This document shows, piece by piece, positions 25,289 to 34,050 of a stretch of DNA of 64,000 nucleotides. The notes under the pieces are model-generated. The model was not told the DNA's origin and ran no database searches. It was given only the letters and a program-made list of their open reading frames with translations. The stretch is from NCBI GenBank assembly GCA_009926135.1, contig RFPL01000014.1:1-64000 (forward strand), given 5' to 3'. Origin of the DNA: Sphingomonadaceae bacterium. Lineage in GTDB: Bacteria > Pseudomonadota > Alphaproteobacteria > Sphingomonadales > Sphingomonadaceae. The position numbers and the translations under genes are program-made. Numbering within the stretch: the stretch's first letter is position 1; the number at the start of each line of letters is the position of its first letter.

Positions 25289-26578
25289 ATGATACCGGGG
25301 ATGGATCTGGATGCGGTGACCTCCATTGCGCTCGCGCTCGCGCTGGGCCTGCTGGTGGGGATCGAGCGCGGCTGGACCCTGCGCGACCAAGCTGCAGGAT
25401 CGCGCTTCGCCGGAATTCGCACTTATGCCCTGCTGGGACTGGCCGGTGGGCTCGGCGGGGCTCTCCAAGGTGCCTATCCGGTGCTTTCGGGAGTGCTGCT
25501 GGCTGCCACGGCGGTGCTGGTGGTCCTTGGCTATTGGCGCTCCTCGCGCGCGCAGACTGCGGCTCCACCATCGATCAGCGGTACGGCCAGCCTGGTTGGC
25601 CTGCTGACCCTGGCTTGTGGTTTCGTGGCGGGAGCAGGCGACCATGCCCTGGCCAGCGCCGCGACCGGAGTGATGTTGCTGGTGCTGGCTATGCGCCACC
25701 AGCTTCACGACTGGATCCGGCAGCTCGACGAGCGCGAGGTCCTCGCCATAGCCCACTTCGCACTGATCTCGCTGGTGATCCTGCCCTTGCTGCCCGACAC
25801 CCCGATGGGCCCGCTAGATGCCTGGCGGCCGCGTCAGATCTGGCTGGTCGTCGTGCTGGTGTGCGGCTTTTCGTTCCTGGGCTATATCGCGGCCCGCCGA
25901 TTGGGTGCCACGAAGGGCACCCTGGCGACGGCCGCGGCTGGTTCAATGGTCTCGTCCACCGCAGTTACTGCGGCATTGGCCGGACGGCTGCGCGATGGGT
26001 CAGGGGATCCGGTCGTGCTCAATTCCGCGATCGCCCTTGCTTCGGCCGTGATGTTTATGCGGGTCATGGTGCTGGTTGGCGCCCTAGCCCCGTTTGCAAT
26101 GGTCATGCTGCTGAGCTGGGCCGTACCAGGCATGGTAGTTAGCCTGATCGGTGCGTGGCTGATCGGGCGGCGCACGGGCGGAACTGCGGCAAGTCCCGAA
26201 CAGGCCTTGCCGCTGCGCAATCCCTTCGCACTTGGCCCGGCCCTGCTGCTGGCACTGCTGGTCATGGTCCTGAGCGTCGCGGCGCGGTGGGTCCTGGCGC
26301 GCTATGGCGATGCCGGGCTAGCCACCGTGCTGGCGCTGTCGGGCATGCTCGACGTTGATTCGGCGATCATCACCATGGGCAACCTGCCCGGCGGCACTAT
26401 CGATGCGCGCCTCGCTGCACTGATCCTGATGCCGCCCGTGCTGCTCAACACCCTGGTCAAGGCCGGTGCGGCGATCGGGCTGGCCGGCTGGGGCAAGGCC
26501 TGGCGCGGTGCAGCCGTGCTGGCAGCCAGCACGCTCGCTGCGCTCGCTACGCTGCCTATGCTGCTATCCGCACTCTAG
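25289..26578 (+). CDS. MgtC/SapB-DUF4010 family membrane protein
   Basis: A 429-residue protein with about 12 hydrophobic helices. The N-terminal domain carries the MgtC-like signature [12 protein letters not shown] and [16 protein letters not shown]; the C-terminal half is DUF4010 ([25 protein letters not shown]). The transported or sensed ligand is unknown. Two starts are possible (25289 or 25301); GGGG directly precedes the second. Its TAG stop shares a CTAG palindrome with the stop of the convergent phosphomannomutase gene. Confidence 0.85.
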   Translation: MIPGMDLDAVTSIALALALGLLVGIERGWTLRDQAAGSRFAGIRTYALLGLAGGLGGALQGAYPVLSGVLLAATAVLVVLGYWRSSRAQTAAPPSISGTASLVGLLTLACGFVAGAGDHALASAATGVMLLVLAMRHQLHDWIRQLDEREVLAIAHFALISLVILPLLPDTPMGPLDAWRPRQIWLVVVLVCGFSFLGYIAARRLGATKGTLATAAAGSMVSSTAVTAALAGRLRDGSGDPVVLNSAIALASAVMFMRVMVLVGALAPFAMVMLLSWAVPGMVVSLIGAWLIGRRTGGTAASPEQALPLRNPFALGPALLLALLVMVLSVAARWVLARYGDAGLATVLALSGMLDVDSAIITMGNLPGGTIDARLAALILMPPVLLNTLVKAGAAIGLAGWGKAWRGAAVLAASTLAALATLPMLLSAL

Positions 26579-27978
26579 TGTCCGGCCTGGGGCCCACGCT
26601 CCAGCCCACTTGCTGCCAACTGGGCATCGATTTCCGCCAGCAACCGCTCACACCCCGCTTGGTTCTCGCTCTCGGCGCGGGCGACCAGCACGTCCTGGGT
26701 GTTCGAAGCGCGCAGCAGCCACCAGCCATCCGGGGTGGAAACCCGGACCCCGTCGATCCCGTTTACGTCGGCTCCGGCGGCGGCCAGCCGTTCCCTGACT
26801 TCGTCCACCACTGCGAACTTGCGGCTTTCATCGACCTGGAAGCGCAGTTCAGGCGTATTGACCAGCGCCGGCATAGCGCCGCGCAGCTCCGTCACCGACT
26901 TGCCCAGCCGCGCGCTGGCGGCGATCAGGCGGACGGCGGCGTAAAGGGCATCGTCGAAACCATAGTACTGGTGGGCGAAGAAGACATGGCCGCTCATTTC
27001 CCCGGCCAGCGGGGCGGAAATCTCTTTCATTTTGGATTTGATCAGGCTGTGTCCGGTCTTCCACATAGTGGGCTGGCCGCCCAGCCTTACGACATGATCG
27101 AACAAGGCCCGTGAAGCCTTCACATCCGCGATAATCGCGGCCCCGGGCACCATCGTCAGGAGGTCCTCGGCATAGATCATGAGCAGCTGGTCACCCCAGA
27201 TTACCCGGCCCTGGCCATCGATTGCGCCGATCCGATCGCCATCGCCATCAAAAGCGATGCCAAAGTGGAGACTCTTTTCAGCGACCAGCTGCTTCAGATC
27301 GGCAAGATTCTTTTCCTCGGTGGGATCCGGATGATGGTTCGGGAAGTTGCCATCGACTTGGGTGAAGAGAAGATGGTGTTCTCCAGGAAGCTGTTCGACC
27401 AGCAGTTCGAGCGCGGGGCCGGCGGCCCCGTTACCCGCGTCCCAGCCGATGCGGAGATCGGAGAGCTGCGTCCGGTCGATCCCAGCCAGCCCCTCGACCA
27501 GTCGGGCAACATAGGCAGTGAGGACTTCGCGGTGCTCATGACTGCCATTGCCATCGAGCCAGGCCCCAGTGGCAGCGAGCCGGCCCAGTTCCTGGATATC
27601 GGCCCCAAAGAACGGCCGCCCCTGGAATACCATCTTGAAGCCATTGTAATTGGCGGGATTGTGGCTGCCGGTTATCTGAATGCCGCCATGCACATCTTCG
27701 GCTGAAGCTTCGGCGTAATAGAGCATCGGGGTTGGCCCCATGCCGACCCGCACTGCATCGACACCGCTGGCGTTAAGCCCGGCAACCAGTGCTTCTTCCA
27801 GTTCGGGCGAACTCAGCCGCCCGTCATAGCCGACCGCCACCTTGCTGCCGCCGGCCTGCCGCAGCAGTGTGGCAAAGCCGCGACCGATGGCATAGGCGTC
27901 TGCCGTTCCAAGCGTCTCGCCGATGACACCGCGAATGTCGTATTCGCGCAGGACGGTGGGGTGGAACTGGTGGCTCAT
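26575..27978 (-). CDS. Phosphomannomutase/phosphoglucomutase
   Basis: A 467-residue alpha-D-phosphohexomutase that interconverts hexose 6- and 1-phosphates for surface polysaccharide precursors. The active-site phosphoserine loop TGSHNP, the Mg loop DGDGDR, the sugar-binding loop GEMSGH and the C-terminal phosphate-binding segment (RASNTQ) all appear in order. AlgC/PgmG-type bifunctional activity is likely by family. CGGAG lies 5 bases before the ATG. It starts 2 bases after the stop of the J-domain gene, as the third gene of mipZ-dnaJ-PMM. Confidence 0.93.
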   Translation of the reverse strand: MSHQFHPTVLREYDIRGVIGETLGTADAYAIGRGFATLLRQAGGSKVAVGYDGRLSSPELEEALVAGLNASGVDAVRVGMGPTPMLYYAEASAEDVHGGIQITGSHNPANYNGFKMVFQGRPFFGADIQELGRLAATGAWLDGNGSHEHREVLTAYVARLVEGLAGIDRTQLSDLRIGWDAGNGAAGPALELLVEQLPGEHHLLFTQVDGNFPNHHPDPTEEKNLADLKQLVAEKSLHFGIAFDGDGDRIGAIDGQGRVIWGDQLLMIYAEDLLTMVPGAAIIADVKASRALFDHVVRLGGQPTMWKTGHSLIKSKMKEISAPLAGEMSGHVFFAHQYYGFDDALYAAVRLIAASARLGKSVTELRGAMPALVNTPELRFQVDESRKFAVVDEVRERLAAAGADVNGIDGVRVSTPDGWWLLRASNTQDVLVARAESENQAGCERLLAEIDAQLAASGLERGPQAGH

Positions 27979-27980
27979 GC

Positions 27981-28271
27981 TTACTCCGTTTCGTTACGTT
28001 CAAGCCGCGCCAGCAACAGGTCGCGCGCGGCATTGGCAGCATGGACGGCAGCGGCGCTGCCGCCACGATCGGGGTGGACCCGGATAATCAGCCGTCGATG
28101 GGCCTCAACAATCGCATCGCGCCTAGCCGAGCGTTCGACCCCAAGCAAGGCGCGCGCCTGGGCTTCTGCTTGAGAACGCTCGGAAATGGCCCAGAGTTCC
28201 CATGGCCAGCGGCGGGTCAGCAAACGGCAGGCCAGACAGGCTAGCGCAGCAAGGACGAACAGCTTGGTCAA
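27981..28271 (-). CDS. Small membrane-anchored J-domain protein
   Basis: A 96-residue protein. A short N-terminal hydrophobic helix ([15 protein letters not shown]) is followed by a J-domain with the diagnostic HPDRGG and helix 2/3 residues ([19 protein letters not shown]). This resembles Tim14/Pam18-like or DjlA-like co-chaperones that recruit DnaK to membranes. The start is TTG at 28269-28271, 6 bases after the mipZ stop, with no clear ribosome site, so translation may be coupled. The partner client is unknown. Confidence 0.82.
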   Translation of the reverse strand: MTKLFVLAALACLACRLLTRRWPWELWAISERSQAEAQARALLGVERSARRDAIVEAHRRLIIRVHPDRGGSAAAVHAANAARDLLLARLERNETE

Positions 28272-28277
28272 ATGGCG

Positions 28278-29102
28278 CTAGCCCGGCTGTGCCAGGGCCA
28301 GTTCCGGCGTGGGCCGGGCCGGCATCGGCAGGTTGAGATTGGCCAGCAAGGCGCGCAATTCCTGCCGCGCGACCAGGTGGCTGGTGCCCAGCTCGCCCAG
28401 GTGCCCCTTGTCGAGCAGGGTCAGGCCGGAAGGAAACAGCTCTCGATAGATCACGCGTTCGGACAGGCCATTGGCAATGCGGAAGCCGACCCGCTTCGAT
28501 AGTTCGGTCAAGGCGCCGTCAAGACGGCGCATGTTGCGCGCCTCGACATGCTGGGTGCGGTTGCGCACCACCACCCAGTCCATCTCGCGGCGCTTTTCCT
28601 GCAGCGTTGCCATGGCCCGCTTCTTGCGCGCTTCCCAGATCAGCTCGGCATAGAATGACAGCTTGCGGACCTTGAAGGTTTCCGCATCGACCTGCCCGAT
28701 CAGGTCGAAATCGACGAAGCTGTCGTTGAGCGGCGTCACCAGGCTGTCTGCAGCAGTGGCAACATGCCGCGCGAGCGGATCATCGCGTCCGGGGGTATCA
28801 AAGATCAGGAAGTCGTGTCCGGCCGATAGTTCAGCGCTGACTCGGTCAAGCTCGGCCGGATCAGTCCCTTCGAACACGGCGAAATCGGCTGTCGGCAGGG
28901 TGATGCCACGACGCTTGATCGTTTCGGCCCGGTTTTCGAGATAGCGATGGAAAGTGCGCTGGCGCGGATCGAGATCGATCGCCGCCACGCGCGCGCCCTG
29001 ATAGGCGAGCGCGATCGCCACGTGGACCGCGGTGGTCGACTTGCCGGTGCCGCCCTTCTCGTTGGCAAAGACAATCCGGTGGGGGCTCTTGCTGGCAGTC
29101 AC
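28278..29102 (-). CDS. mipZ: MipZ-type ParA ATPase, division-site positioning
   Basis: A 274-residue cytosolic P-loop ATPase. The deviant Walker A is KGGTGKST at residues 16-23, AAIDLDPRQRT follows, and FLIFDTPGRDD is the Walker B region. In Caulobacter MipZ forms polar gradients with ParB and blocks FtsZ assembly near the poles; the DPRQRTFHRYLENR segment is the MipZ-like mark that separates it from chromosomal ParA and MinD. Start is GTG 29100-29102, with no strong ribosome site. It heads an operon with the J-domain and phosphohexomutase genes and is divergent from panC. Confidence 0.88.
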   Translation of the reverse strand: MTASKSPHRIVFANEKGGTGKSTTAVHVAIALAYQGARVAAIDLDPRQRTFHRYLENRAETIKRRGITLPTADFAVFEGTDPAELDRVSAELSAGHDFLIFDTPGRDDPLARHVATAADSLVTPLNDSFVDFDLIGQVDAETFKVRKLSFYAELIWEARKKRAMATLQEKRREMDWVVVRNRTQHVEARNMRRLDGALTELSKRVGFRIANGLSERVIYRELFPSGLTLLDKGHLGELGTSHLVARQELRALLANLNLPMPARPTPELALAQPG

Positions 29103-29191
29103 AGTCAGGTCTGGCTCGCTTGTATGGTTGCCCAGCAGCGCAGGACGGCGCTAGGGCGGGGTCGCTGCCTTCTACCCAAGGGGAATCGTCC

Positions 29192-30049
29192 GTGCAAACT
29201 TTCACCCGGCTTGATCCACTGCGCAGCACTCTCGATGCGTTGCGCGCTGACGGCCCACTGGCGCTCGTGCCGACGATGGGGGCGCTGCATGAAGGTCATC
29301 TGACGCTGGTCCGCGCGGCGAAGGCGCGGGCAGCACATGTCGTGGCCTCGATCTTCGTCAATCCGCGCCAGTTCGGCGCCAACGAGGATCTTGATGCCTA
29401 TCCCCGCCAGCTCGCCCGCGATCAGGCGCTGCTTGAGGCGGAGGGCGTGAGCCTGCTGTGGGCGCCCGAAGCGGCGGCGATGTATCCGGCTGGTTATGCC
29501 ACAAACATTTCGGTCAGCGGTGTTTCGGATGGGCTGTGCGGCGCGGCGCGACCGGGCCATTTCGACGGCGTGGCAACCGTGGTCTGCAAGCTCTTCAACC
29601 AGGTCCAGCCTGACCTGGCCCTGTTCGGCGAGAAGGACTGGCAACAGCTGGCCGTCATCCGCCGCATGGCCCGCGACCTTGACCTGACCAGACCCCATGT
29701 CGGGGCAATCGTGGGTGTTCCGACCGTGCGCGAGGCGGATGGTCTCGCCATGAGCTCGCGCAATGCCTACCTCTCGGCCGAGCAGCGTTCGCAGGCCGCA
29801 ACCCTGCCCCGAGCCATGAAGGGGGCGATTGCGGCAATGCTGGATGGCCGGTCCGTGGCGGAAGCGACGGCGCAACTGGTAGCGGCGCTGACGAGCGGCG
29901 GCTTCTCCTCGGTCGACTATGCCGAGGTGCGCGATCCGGATTCGCTCGCGGCGGTCACGGAGCCAGCGTGCCAGCCGGCCCGGCTGTTCGTTGCCGCCCG
30001 GATCGGTGGCACCCGGTTGATCGACAATATGGCGATTGCGCCCGCGTAG
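29192..30049 (+). CDS. panC: Pantoate-beta-alanine ligase
   Basis: A 285-residue cytosolic enzyme that forms pantothenate from pantoate, beta-alanine and ATP. The HIGH-like motif appears in VPTMGALHEGHLTLVR, followed by SIFVNPRQFG, FGEKDWQQL and the KMSKS-like SSRN (LAMSSRNAYLS). I choose GTG 29192 because AAGGGG stands 8 bases upstream; the frame is open further upstream but that part is not family-like. Confidence 0.94.
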   Translation: MQTFTRLDPLRSTLDALRADGPLALVPTMGALHEGHLTLVRAAKARAAHVVASIFVNPRQFGANEDLDAYPRQLARDQALLEAEGVSLLWAPEAAAMYPAGYATNISVSGVSDGLCGAARPGHFDGVATVVCKLFNQVQPDLALFGEKDWQQLAVIRRMARDLDLTRPHVGAIVGVPTVREADGLAMSSRNAYLSAEQRSQAATLPRAMKGAIAAMLDGRSVAEATAQLVAALTSGGFSSVDYAEVRDPDSLAAVTEPACQPARLFVAARIGGTRLIDNMAIAPA

Positions 30050-30107
30050 TAGGGGCGGGTTGATCGGCGCAACCGGGCGCTTTTGGTGATGGGCCAGCCT
30101 GCTAGGC

Positions 30108-30181
30108 TGGAGCGGGTAAGGGGAATCGAACCCCTCTAGCCAGCTTGGAAGGCTGGAGCATTGCCACTATGCTATACCCGC
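30108..30181 (-). tRNA. tRNA-Gly (anticodon TCC)
   Basis: Seventy-four bases on the minus strand with an encoded 3' CCA. The acceptor stem GCGGGTA/TACCCGC, D-arm, anticodon loop CTTCCAA, TTCGATT T-loop and 5-bp T-stem all fold. The CCA is the start of a second 6-bp inverted repeat (30094-30099 with 30105-30110) just downstream. Confidence 0.97.
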
Positions 30182-30280
30182 GAATGCCAGACGGCAGTGC
30201 GCGCCTGCCTATGCGCCAGCTTAGGCTATTCCGTCAATTCCCTCTGCAGCGCCGCAGGTTCGATCTGCTGCCCGAAATTG

Positions 30281-30317
30281 AAAAGCGCCCCTTGCCGGCT
30301 GGGCAAGGGGCGCTTTT
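30281..30317 (-). terminator. Terminator of the petABC operon
   Basis: Perfect 16-bp stem (30281-30296 with 30302-30317) with a 5-base loop and A/T flanks, 24 bases beyond the cytochrome c1 stop. Because of the A/T symmetry it can work on both strands, and it also shields tRNA-Gly. Confidence 0.9.
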
Positions 30318-30340
30318 GATTACGCTTGCGGGGGAAGGGC

Positions 30341-31177
30341 TTAGTGGCCCTTCTTTTCCGCCCAGACGTTGCGGTAGGCCATATAGCCGAGCACCGTTGC
30401 GAAGATCAGGAAGCCGATCCACCAGAAGCCGGTCTGGTGGCGATTTTCCAGCTTCGGCTCAGCCGTCCAGACGAGGAACGCTGCAACGTCCTTGGCCATC
30501 TGGTCAACCGTCGGCTTGGTGCCATCGGTGTAGGTCACCTGGCCTTCGCCCGTCAGCGGCGGGGCCATGGCAAGGTTGAGGTTGGCGAAGTAGGGGTTGA
30601 AGTGCAGCCCTTCGCCGGTCTTGGCTTCGGGGAACATCTTCAACAGTTCCTGACCCTTGTCATTCTTGTAGCCAACTTGCTCGCGATAGCCGGTCAGCAG
30701 CGAATGGACATAGGCCGGGCCTTCGTGACGGGCCTTGGTGATCAGCGACAGATCCGGCGGATGGCCGAGTCCGGCATAGACCACCGGCGGGAAGTAGTCG
30801 CTGGGCTGGCCGGGCCGGTCCTTGACCTCACCGGTCAGCGGGTCCTTGCCGGCGACGGTTGCCTTGCCGGCAATCGCCTTCACTTCAGCTTCGTTGTAGC
30901 CCAGCGCAGTCAGGTCGCGGAAGGCGACGTGCTTGATGCTGTGGCAGGCCGAGCAGACTTCCTGATAGACCTTGAAGCCGCGCTGCAGCTGCTGGCGGTC
31001 GAACTTGCCGAACGGCCCATTGCTGGAGAGGTGCAGCTCTTCCGGCTTGAGGTGGAAGACCTTTTCAACCGTCGGAGCATGCGGCTCGGTCGCGAAGGTG
31101 TAGGCACCGACCCCGAAGGACCAGGCGAGCACCGCGGTGAAGAAAGCGCCGACGAGGAGGGCAAAGATGCGGATCAT
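30341..31177 (-). CDS. petC: Cytochrome c1 of the bc1 complex
   Basis: A 278-residue haem protein. The haem-binding CSACH is at residues 75-79 and the axial Met lies in LAMAPPL near residue 205. An N-terminal hydrophobic helix acts as signal and a C-terminal helix (about 250-268, GFWWIGFLIFATVLGYMAY) anchors the protein to the inner membrane. It passes electrons from the Rieske protein to a soluble or membrane cytochrome c. It follows cytochrome b by 23 bases, as the last gene of the operon. Confidence 0.96.
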   Translation of the reverse strand: MIRIFALLVGAFFTAVLAWSFGVGAYTFATEPHAPTVEKVFHLKPEELHLSSNGPFGKFDRQQLQRGFKVYQEVCSACHSIKHVAFRDLTALGYNEAEVKAIAGKATVAGKDPLTGEVKDRPGQPSDYFPPVVYAGLGHPPDLSLITKARHEGPAYVHSLLTGYREQVGYKNDKGQELLKMFPEAKTGEGLHFNPYFANLNLAMAPPLTGEGQVTYTDGTKPTVDQMAKDVAAFLVWTAEPKLENRHQTGFWWIGFLIFATVLGYMAYRNVWAEKKGH

Positions 31178-31200
31178 TGGTCAGTCTCTTTCCGTCTCGC

Positions 31201-32466
31201 TTAAGCCTTGGCGGGCTGGGGACCCAGCACCGATTCGGTGATCGAGTAGGGCAACGGATCGGGCCGCTCGATCGAGGAGACGATCGGCACGATGATCAGG
31301 AAGTGCGCGAAGTAATAGAGCGAGGCGAGCTGGCTCATCATCACGTAGGGCTCTTCCGCCGGGGCACCGCCACAGTAGAACAGCACCGCCATCACGACCA
31401 CCAGGACATAGAAGAACTTGCGGTAGATCGGGCGATAGTTGGCCGAGCGGACCGGCGAACGGTCAAGCCAGGGCAGGAAGAACCAGATCAGGATCGCCGA
31501 GAACATCGCCAGCACGCCCATCAGCTTCGCCGGGAAGAACAGGAAGTCCACGGTGAAGGCGCGCAGGATCGCGTAGAACGGCCAGAAATACCATTCGGGA
31601 ACGATGTGTGCCGGGGTCTGCATCGGGTTGGCGGGGATGTAGTTGTCCGGGTGGCCCAGCATGTTGGGGGCGAAGAACACCACCGCACTGTAGAGCACCA
31701 TGAACAGGCCAACCGTCCAGCCATCCTTCGCCGTGTAGTACGGGTGGAACGGCACGGTATCGCTCTTGTCCTTCACCTCGACGCCGGTCGGGTTCGACGA
31801 ACCCGGGATATGCAGCGCCCAGACGTGAAGGATAACCACACCCAGGATCACGAAGGGCAGCAGGAAGTGGAGCGAGAAGAAGCGGTTGAGCGCGGAGTTG
31901 TCGGGCGCGAAACCGCCCAGCAGCCAATGCTGGATCGGTTCGCCAATCAGCGGAATCGCGCCGAACAGGCCGGTGATCACCTGGGCACCCCAGAAGCTCA
32001 TCTGGCCCCAGGGCAGCACGTAACCCATGAAGGCGGTGGCCATCATGAGCAGGAAAATGACCACGCCGAGCAGCCAGATCATTTCGCGCGGGGCCTTGTA
32101 GGACCCGAAGTAAAAGCCGCGGAAGATGTGGACGTAAACCACCACGAAGAAGGCCGAGGCCCCGTTCGCGTGGGCATAGCGCATCAGCCAGCCCCAGTTG
32201 ACGTCGCGCATGATGTGCTCGGTCGAATCGAAGGCCACCAGGGTGTTCGGCGCATAGTGCATCGCCAGGACCACGCCGGTGACGATCTGGATCATCAGGC
32301 AGAGACCGGCGAGGAAGCCGAAGTTCCAGAAATAGTTGAGGTTGCGCGGGACTTCATAGCCGCCGCCAACCGCGCCATAGACCAGCCGCGGAAGCGGCAG
32401 CTTCTCGTCAAGCCACACCATTGCGGGGTGGCTCGGCTTGTACTCATTTGCCCAGGGATAGCTCAT
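31201..32466 (-). CDS. petB: Cytochrome b of the bc1 complex
   Basis: A 421-residue membrane subunit with about eight helices and both haems b. Visible marks are [21 protein letters not shown] and [11 protein letters not shown] (haem-ligand histidines), [14 protein letters not shown] (Qo-site cd1 region), the second His pair in [11 protein letters not shown]...HVWALH, and the Qo-site PEWYF motif. Length is typical of full-length alphaproteobacterial cytochrome b. It follows the Rieske gene by 11 bases. Confidence 0.97.
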   Translation of the reverse strand: MSYPWANEYKPSHPAMVWLDEKLPLPRLVYGAVGGGYEVPRNLNYFWNFGFLAGLCLMIQIVTGVVLAMHYAPNTLVAFDSTEHIMRDVNWGWLMRYAHANGASAFFVVVYVHIFRGFYFGSYKAPREMIWLLGVVIFLLMMATAFMGYVLPWGQMSFWGAQVITGLFGAIPLIGEPIQHWLLGGFAPDNSALNRFFSLHFLLPFVILGVVILHVWALHIPGSSNPTGVEVKDKSDTVPFHPYYTAKDGWTVGLFMVLYSAVVFFAPNMLGHPDNYIPANPMQTPAHIVPEWYFWPFYAILRAFTVDFLFFPAKLMGVLAMFSAILIWFFLPWLDRSPVRSANYRPIYRKFFYVLVVVMAVLFYCGGAPAEEPYVMMSQLASLYYFAHFLIIVPIVSSIERPDPLPYSITESVLGPQPAKA

Positions 32467-32477
32467 GTCTGGTGCCC

Positions 32478-33044
32478 TTAGCCGATCTTCACGACAGTGT
32501 CGGAGGTGAATTCATAGTCCGGAACCATCAGGTTCTTGGGAGCCGGACCCTTGCGGACGCGCGCAGCGGTATCATAGTGCGAACCGTGGCAGGGGCAGAA
32601 ATACCCACCGTATTCGCCCTTGACCTCACCCTCGGCCGAACCCAGCGGAATGCAACCCAGGTGGGTGCAGACGCCCATGGTGATCAGCCAGTTTTCATGA
32701 CCTTCCTTGGTCCGCTCGGCCAAGGTCTGCGGATCGCGCAGCGAGCTGACGTCAACCTTGTTGGCCTCATCGATCTCGACCGGGGTCAGGTTGCGGATGA
32801 AGACCGGCTGCTTGCGGAACACCGCCTTGATCGCCTGGCCCGGCGCAATCGCACTGATATCGACTTCAGTCGAGCTTTCGGCCAGCACGTCGGCCGAAGC
32901 CGACATCTGGCTGATCAGCGGATAGACCACCGCGATCCCGCCGACGCCGGCCGCACTGACCGCGGCAATATTGATGAAATCGCGCCGCCGCACACCCTCA
33001 GCCGGGGTCCCTTCGAGCGTGGCGGTGTCAGCATTTTCAGCCAT
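32478..33044 (-). CDS. petA: Rieske iron-sulfur subunit of the bc1 complex
   Basis: A 188-residue protein with an uncleaved twin-arginine anchor ([12 protein letters not shown] at 19-30, membrane helix to about 45). The 2Fe-2S ligands are in CTHLGC (126-131) and CPCHGSH (150-156). It takes electrons from quinol at the periplasmic face. It is the first gene of the petABC order, and the promoter should lie in 33045-33279. Confidence 0.96.
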   Translation of the reverse strand: MAENADTATLEGTPAEGVRRRDFINIAAVSAAGVGGIAVVYPLISQMSASADVLAESSTEVDISAIAPGQAIKAVFRKQPVFIRNLTPVEIDEANKVDVSSLRDPQTLAERTKEGHENWLITMGVCTHLGCIPLGSAEGEVKGEYGGYFCPCHGSHYDTAARVRKGPAPKNLMVPDYEFTSDTVVKIG

Positions 33045-33245
33045 GGTTGAACCTATCCTGCCTTTTTGCGGTTACCCCGGGAGCGCTGGCGCGACCCCGA
33101 AATTGCAACCCAGATCCATGTCCAGGAAGCCCCCTTCCTGTCATCGCCAACCAGCCTGACGGAGCAGGCAGACGGGTCGATTTGGCGCGCCTGATAGACG
33201 CAAGGACGCACTCTGCCAACAGCGATTTTTGCACGATCTCATGCA

Positions 33246-33257
33246 TTGTGCGCACAA
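33246..33257. promoter_or_regulatory. 12-bp perfect palindrome upstream of petA
   Basis: TTGTGCGCACAA lies about 200 bases before the petA start, in the 235-base gap between the laccase-domain gene and petABC. It has the form of a dimeric regulator site. No regulator can be named. The rest of the gap shows no gene. Confidence 0.4.
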
Positions 33258-33279
33258 GCGCTCAATGGGGCGCAGATCG

Positions 33280-34050
33280 TCAGTGCGGCAAGCCGATCAG
33301 GGAAATCTGCCGCCCGTAATCCGGCTCCCCCCGGTGAGTAGCGCGGCGGAACGAATAGAACCGGTCATGTGCCGGGTAAGTATCAAGACCAAGCCGTTCA
33401 ACCGCGCCAATTCCGGCCGATTCCAACCGGGCAGCGACATAGCCTTCGAGATCGAACTGAAATCGTTCCGACTGCCCGGCGACAAAGAACCGGGCGTTGC
33501 CTTCGGCCTCGGTCAGGAAGTGGTCGCGAAAACCGGTATCGACCTCGTAGCTGGCCTGGGCAATGCACGGGCCGATGGCTGCAGCGATCCGCGCCCGCTG
33601 GGCACCCAGGGCTTCCATTGCGGCGATAGTCGCGTCGGTCACCCCGCCAATGGCGCCCTTCCAGCCAGCATGCGCCGCGCCAATGACTCCGGCCACCGGG
33701 TCGGCGAACAGGACCGGCGCGCAATCTGCGGTGACAATCCCCAGCAGCAGCCCGGGTCGGTCGGTCACCAGCGCATCGGCATGCGGCCGTTCGGCATCGG
33801 CCCATGGCGCGGTCACGATCACGCAGTCGGGCGAATGGACCTGATAGACCGTGGCGAGCCGCGCGGCAGGCTCGATCGCCGCGACTGCGCGGCGACGGTT
33901 CTCGGCCACGGCCGCTGGTTCGTCGCCCGTGCCAAGGCCGACATTCAGGCCGGCAACCACCCCGCTCGAAACCCCGCCGCGCCGGCCCAGAAAGCCGTGC
34001 GGCAAAGACTCGAGCACCGCCGCGCGGTTGACCTCGACCGGATCAGCCAA
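33280..34050 (-). CDS. YfiH/PgeF laccase-domain protein (polyphenol oxidase family)
   Basis: A 256-residue protein of the multicopper-oxidase-like DUF152 fold. The zinc/copper residues sit in YQVHS, TADCAPV, AHAGWKGA and the IGPCI motif, and SFRRATHRG closes the domain. Members have been described as purine nucleoside phosphorylase/deaminase (YlmD/YfiH/FAMIN type) and as peptidoglycan-editing factor. It starts at TTG 34048-34050, inside the end of pepN (8-base overlap), with no ATG nearby. Coupled expression with pepN is likely. Confidence 0.9.
   Translation of the reverse strand: MADPVEVNRAAVLESLPHGFLGRRGGVSSGVVAGLNVGLGTGDEPAAVAENRRRAVAAIEPAARLATVYQVHSPDCVIVTAPWADAERPHADALVTDRPGLLLGIVTADCAPVLFADPVAGVIGAAHAGWKGAIGGVTDATIAAMEALGAQRARIAAAIGPCIAQASYEVDTGFRDHFLTEAEGNARFFVAGQSERFQFDLEGYVAARLESAGIGAVERLGLDTYPAHDRFYSFRRATHRGEPDYGRQISLIGLPH

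Noticed and set aside
33246..33257. FNR/Anr box upstream of petA
   Set aside because: The palindrome TTGTGCGCACAA lacks the TTGAT-N4-ATCAA half-sites, so I list it only as an unidentified palindrome.
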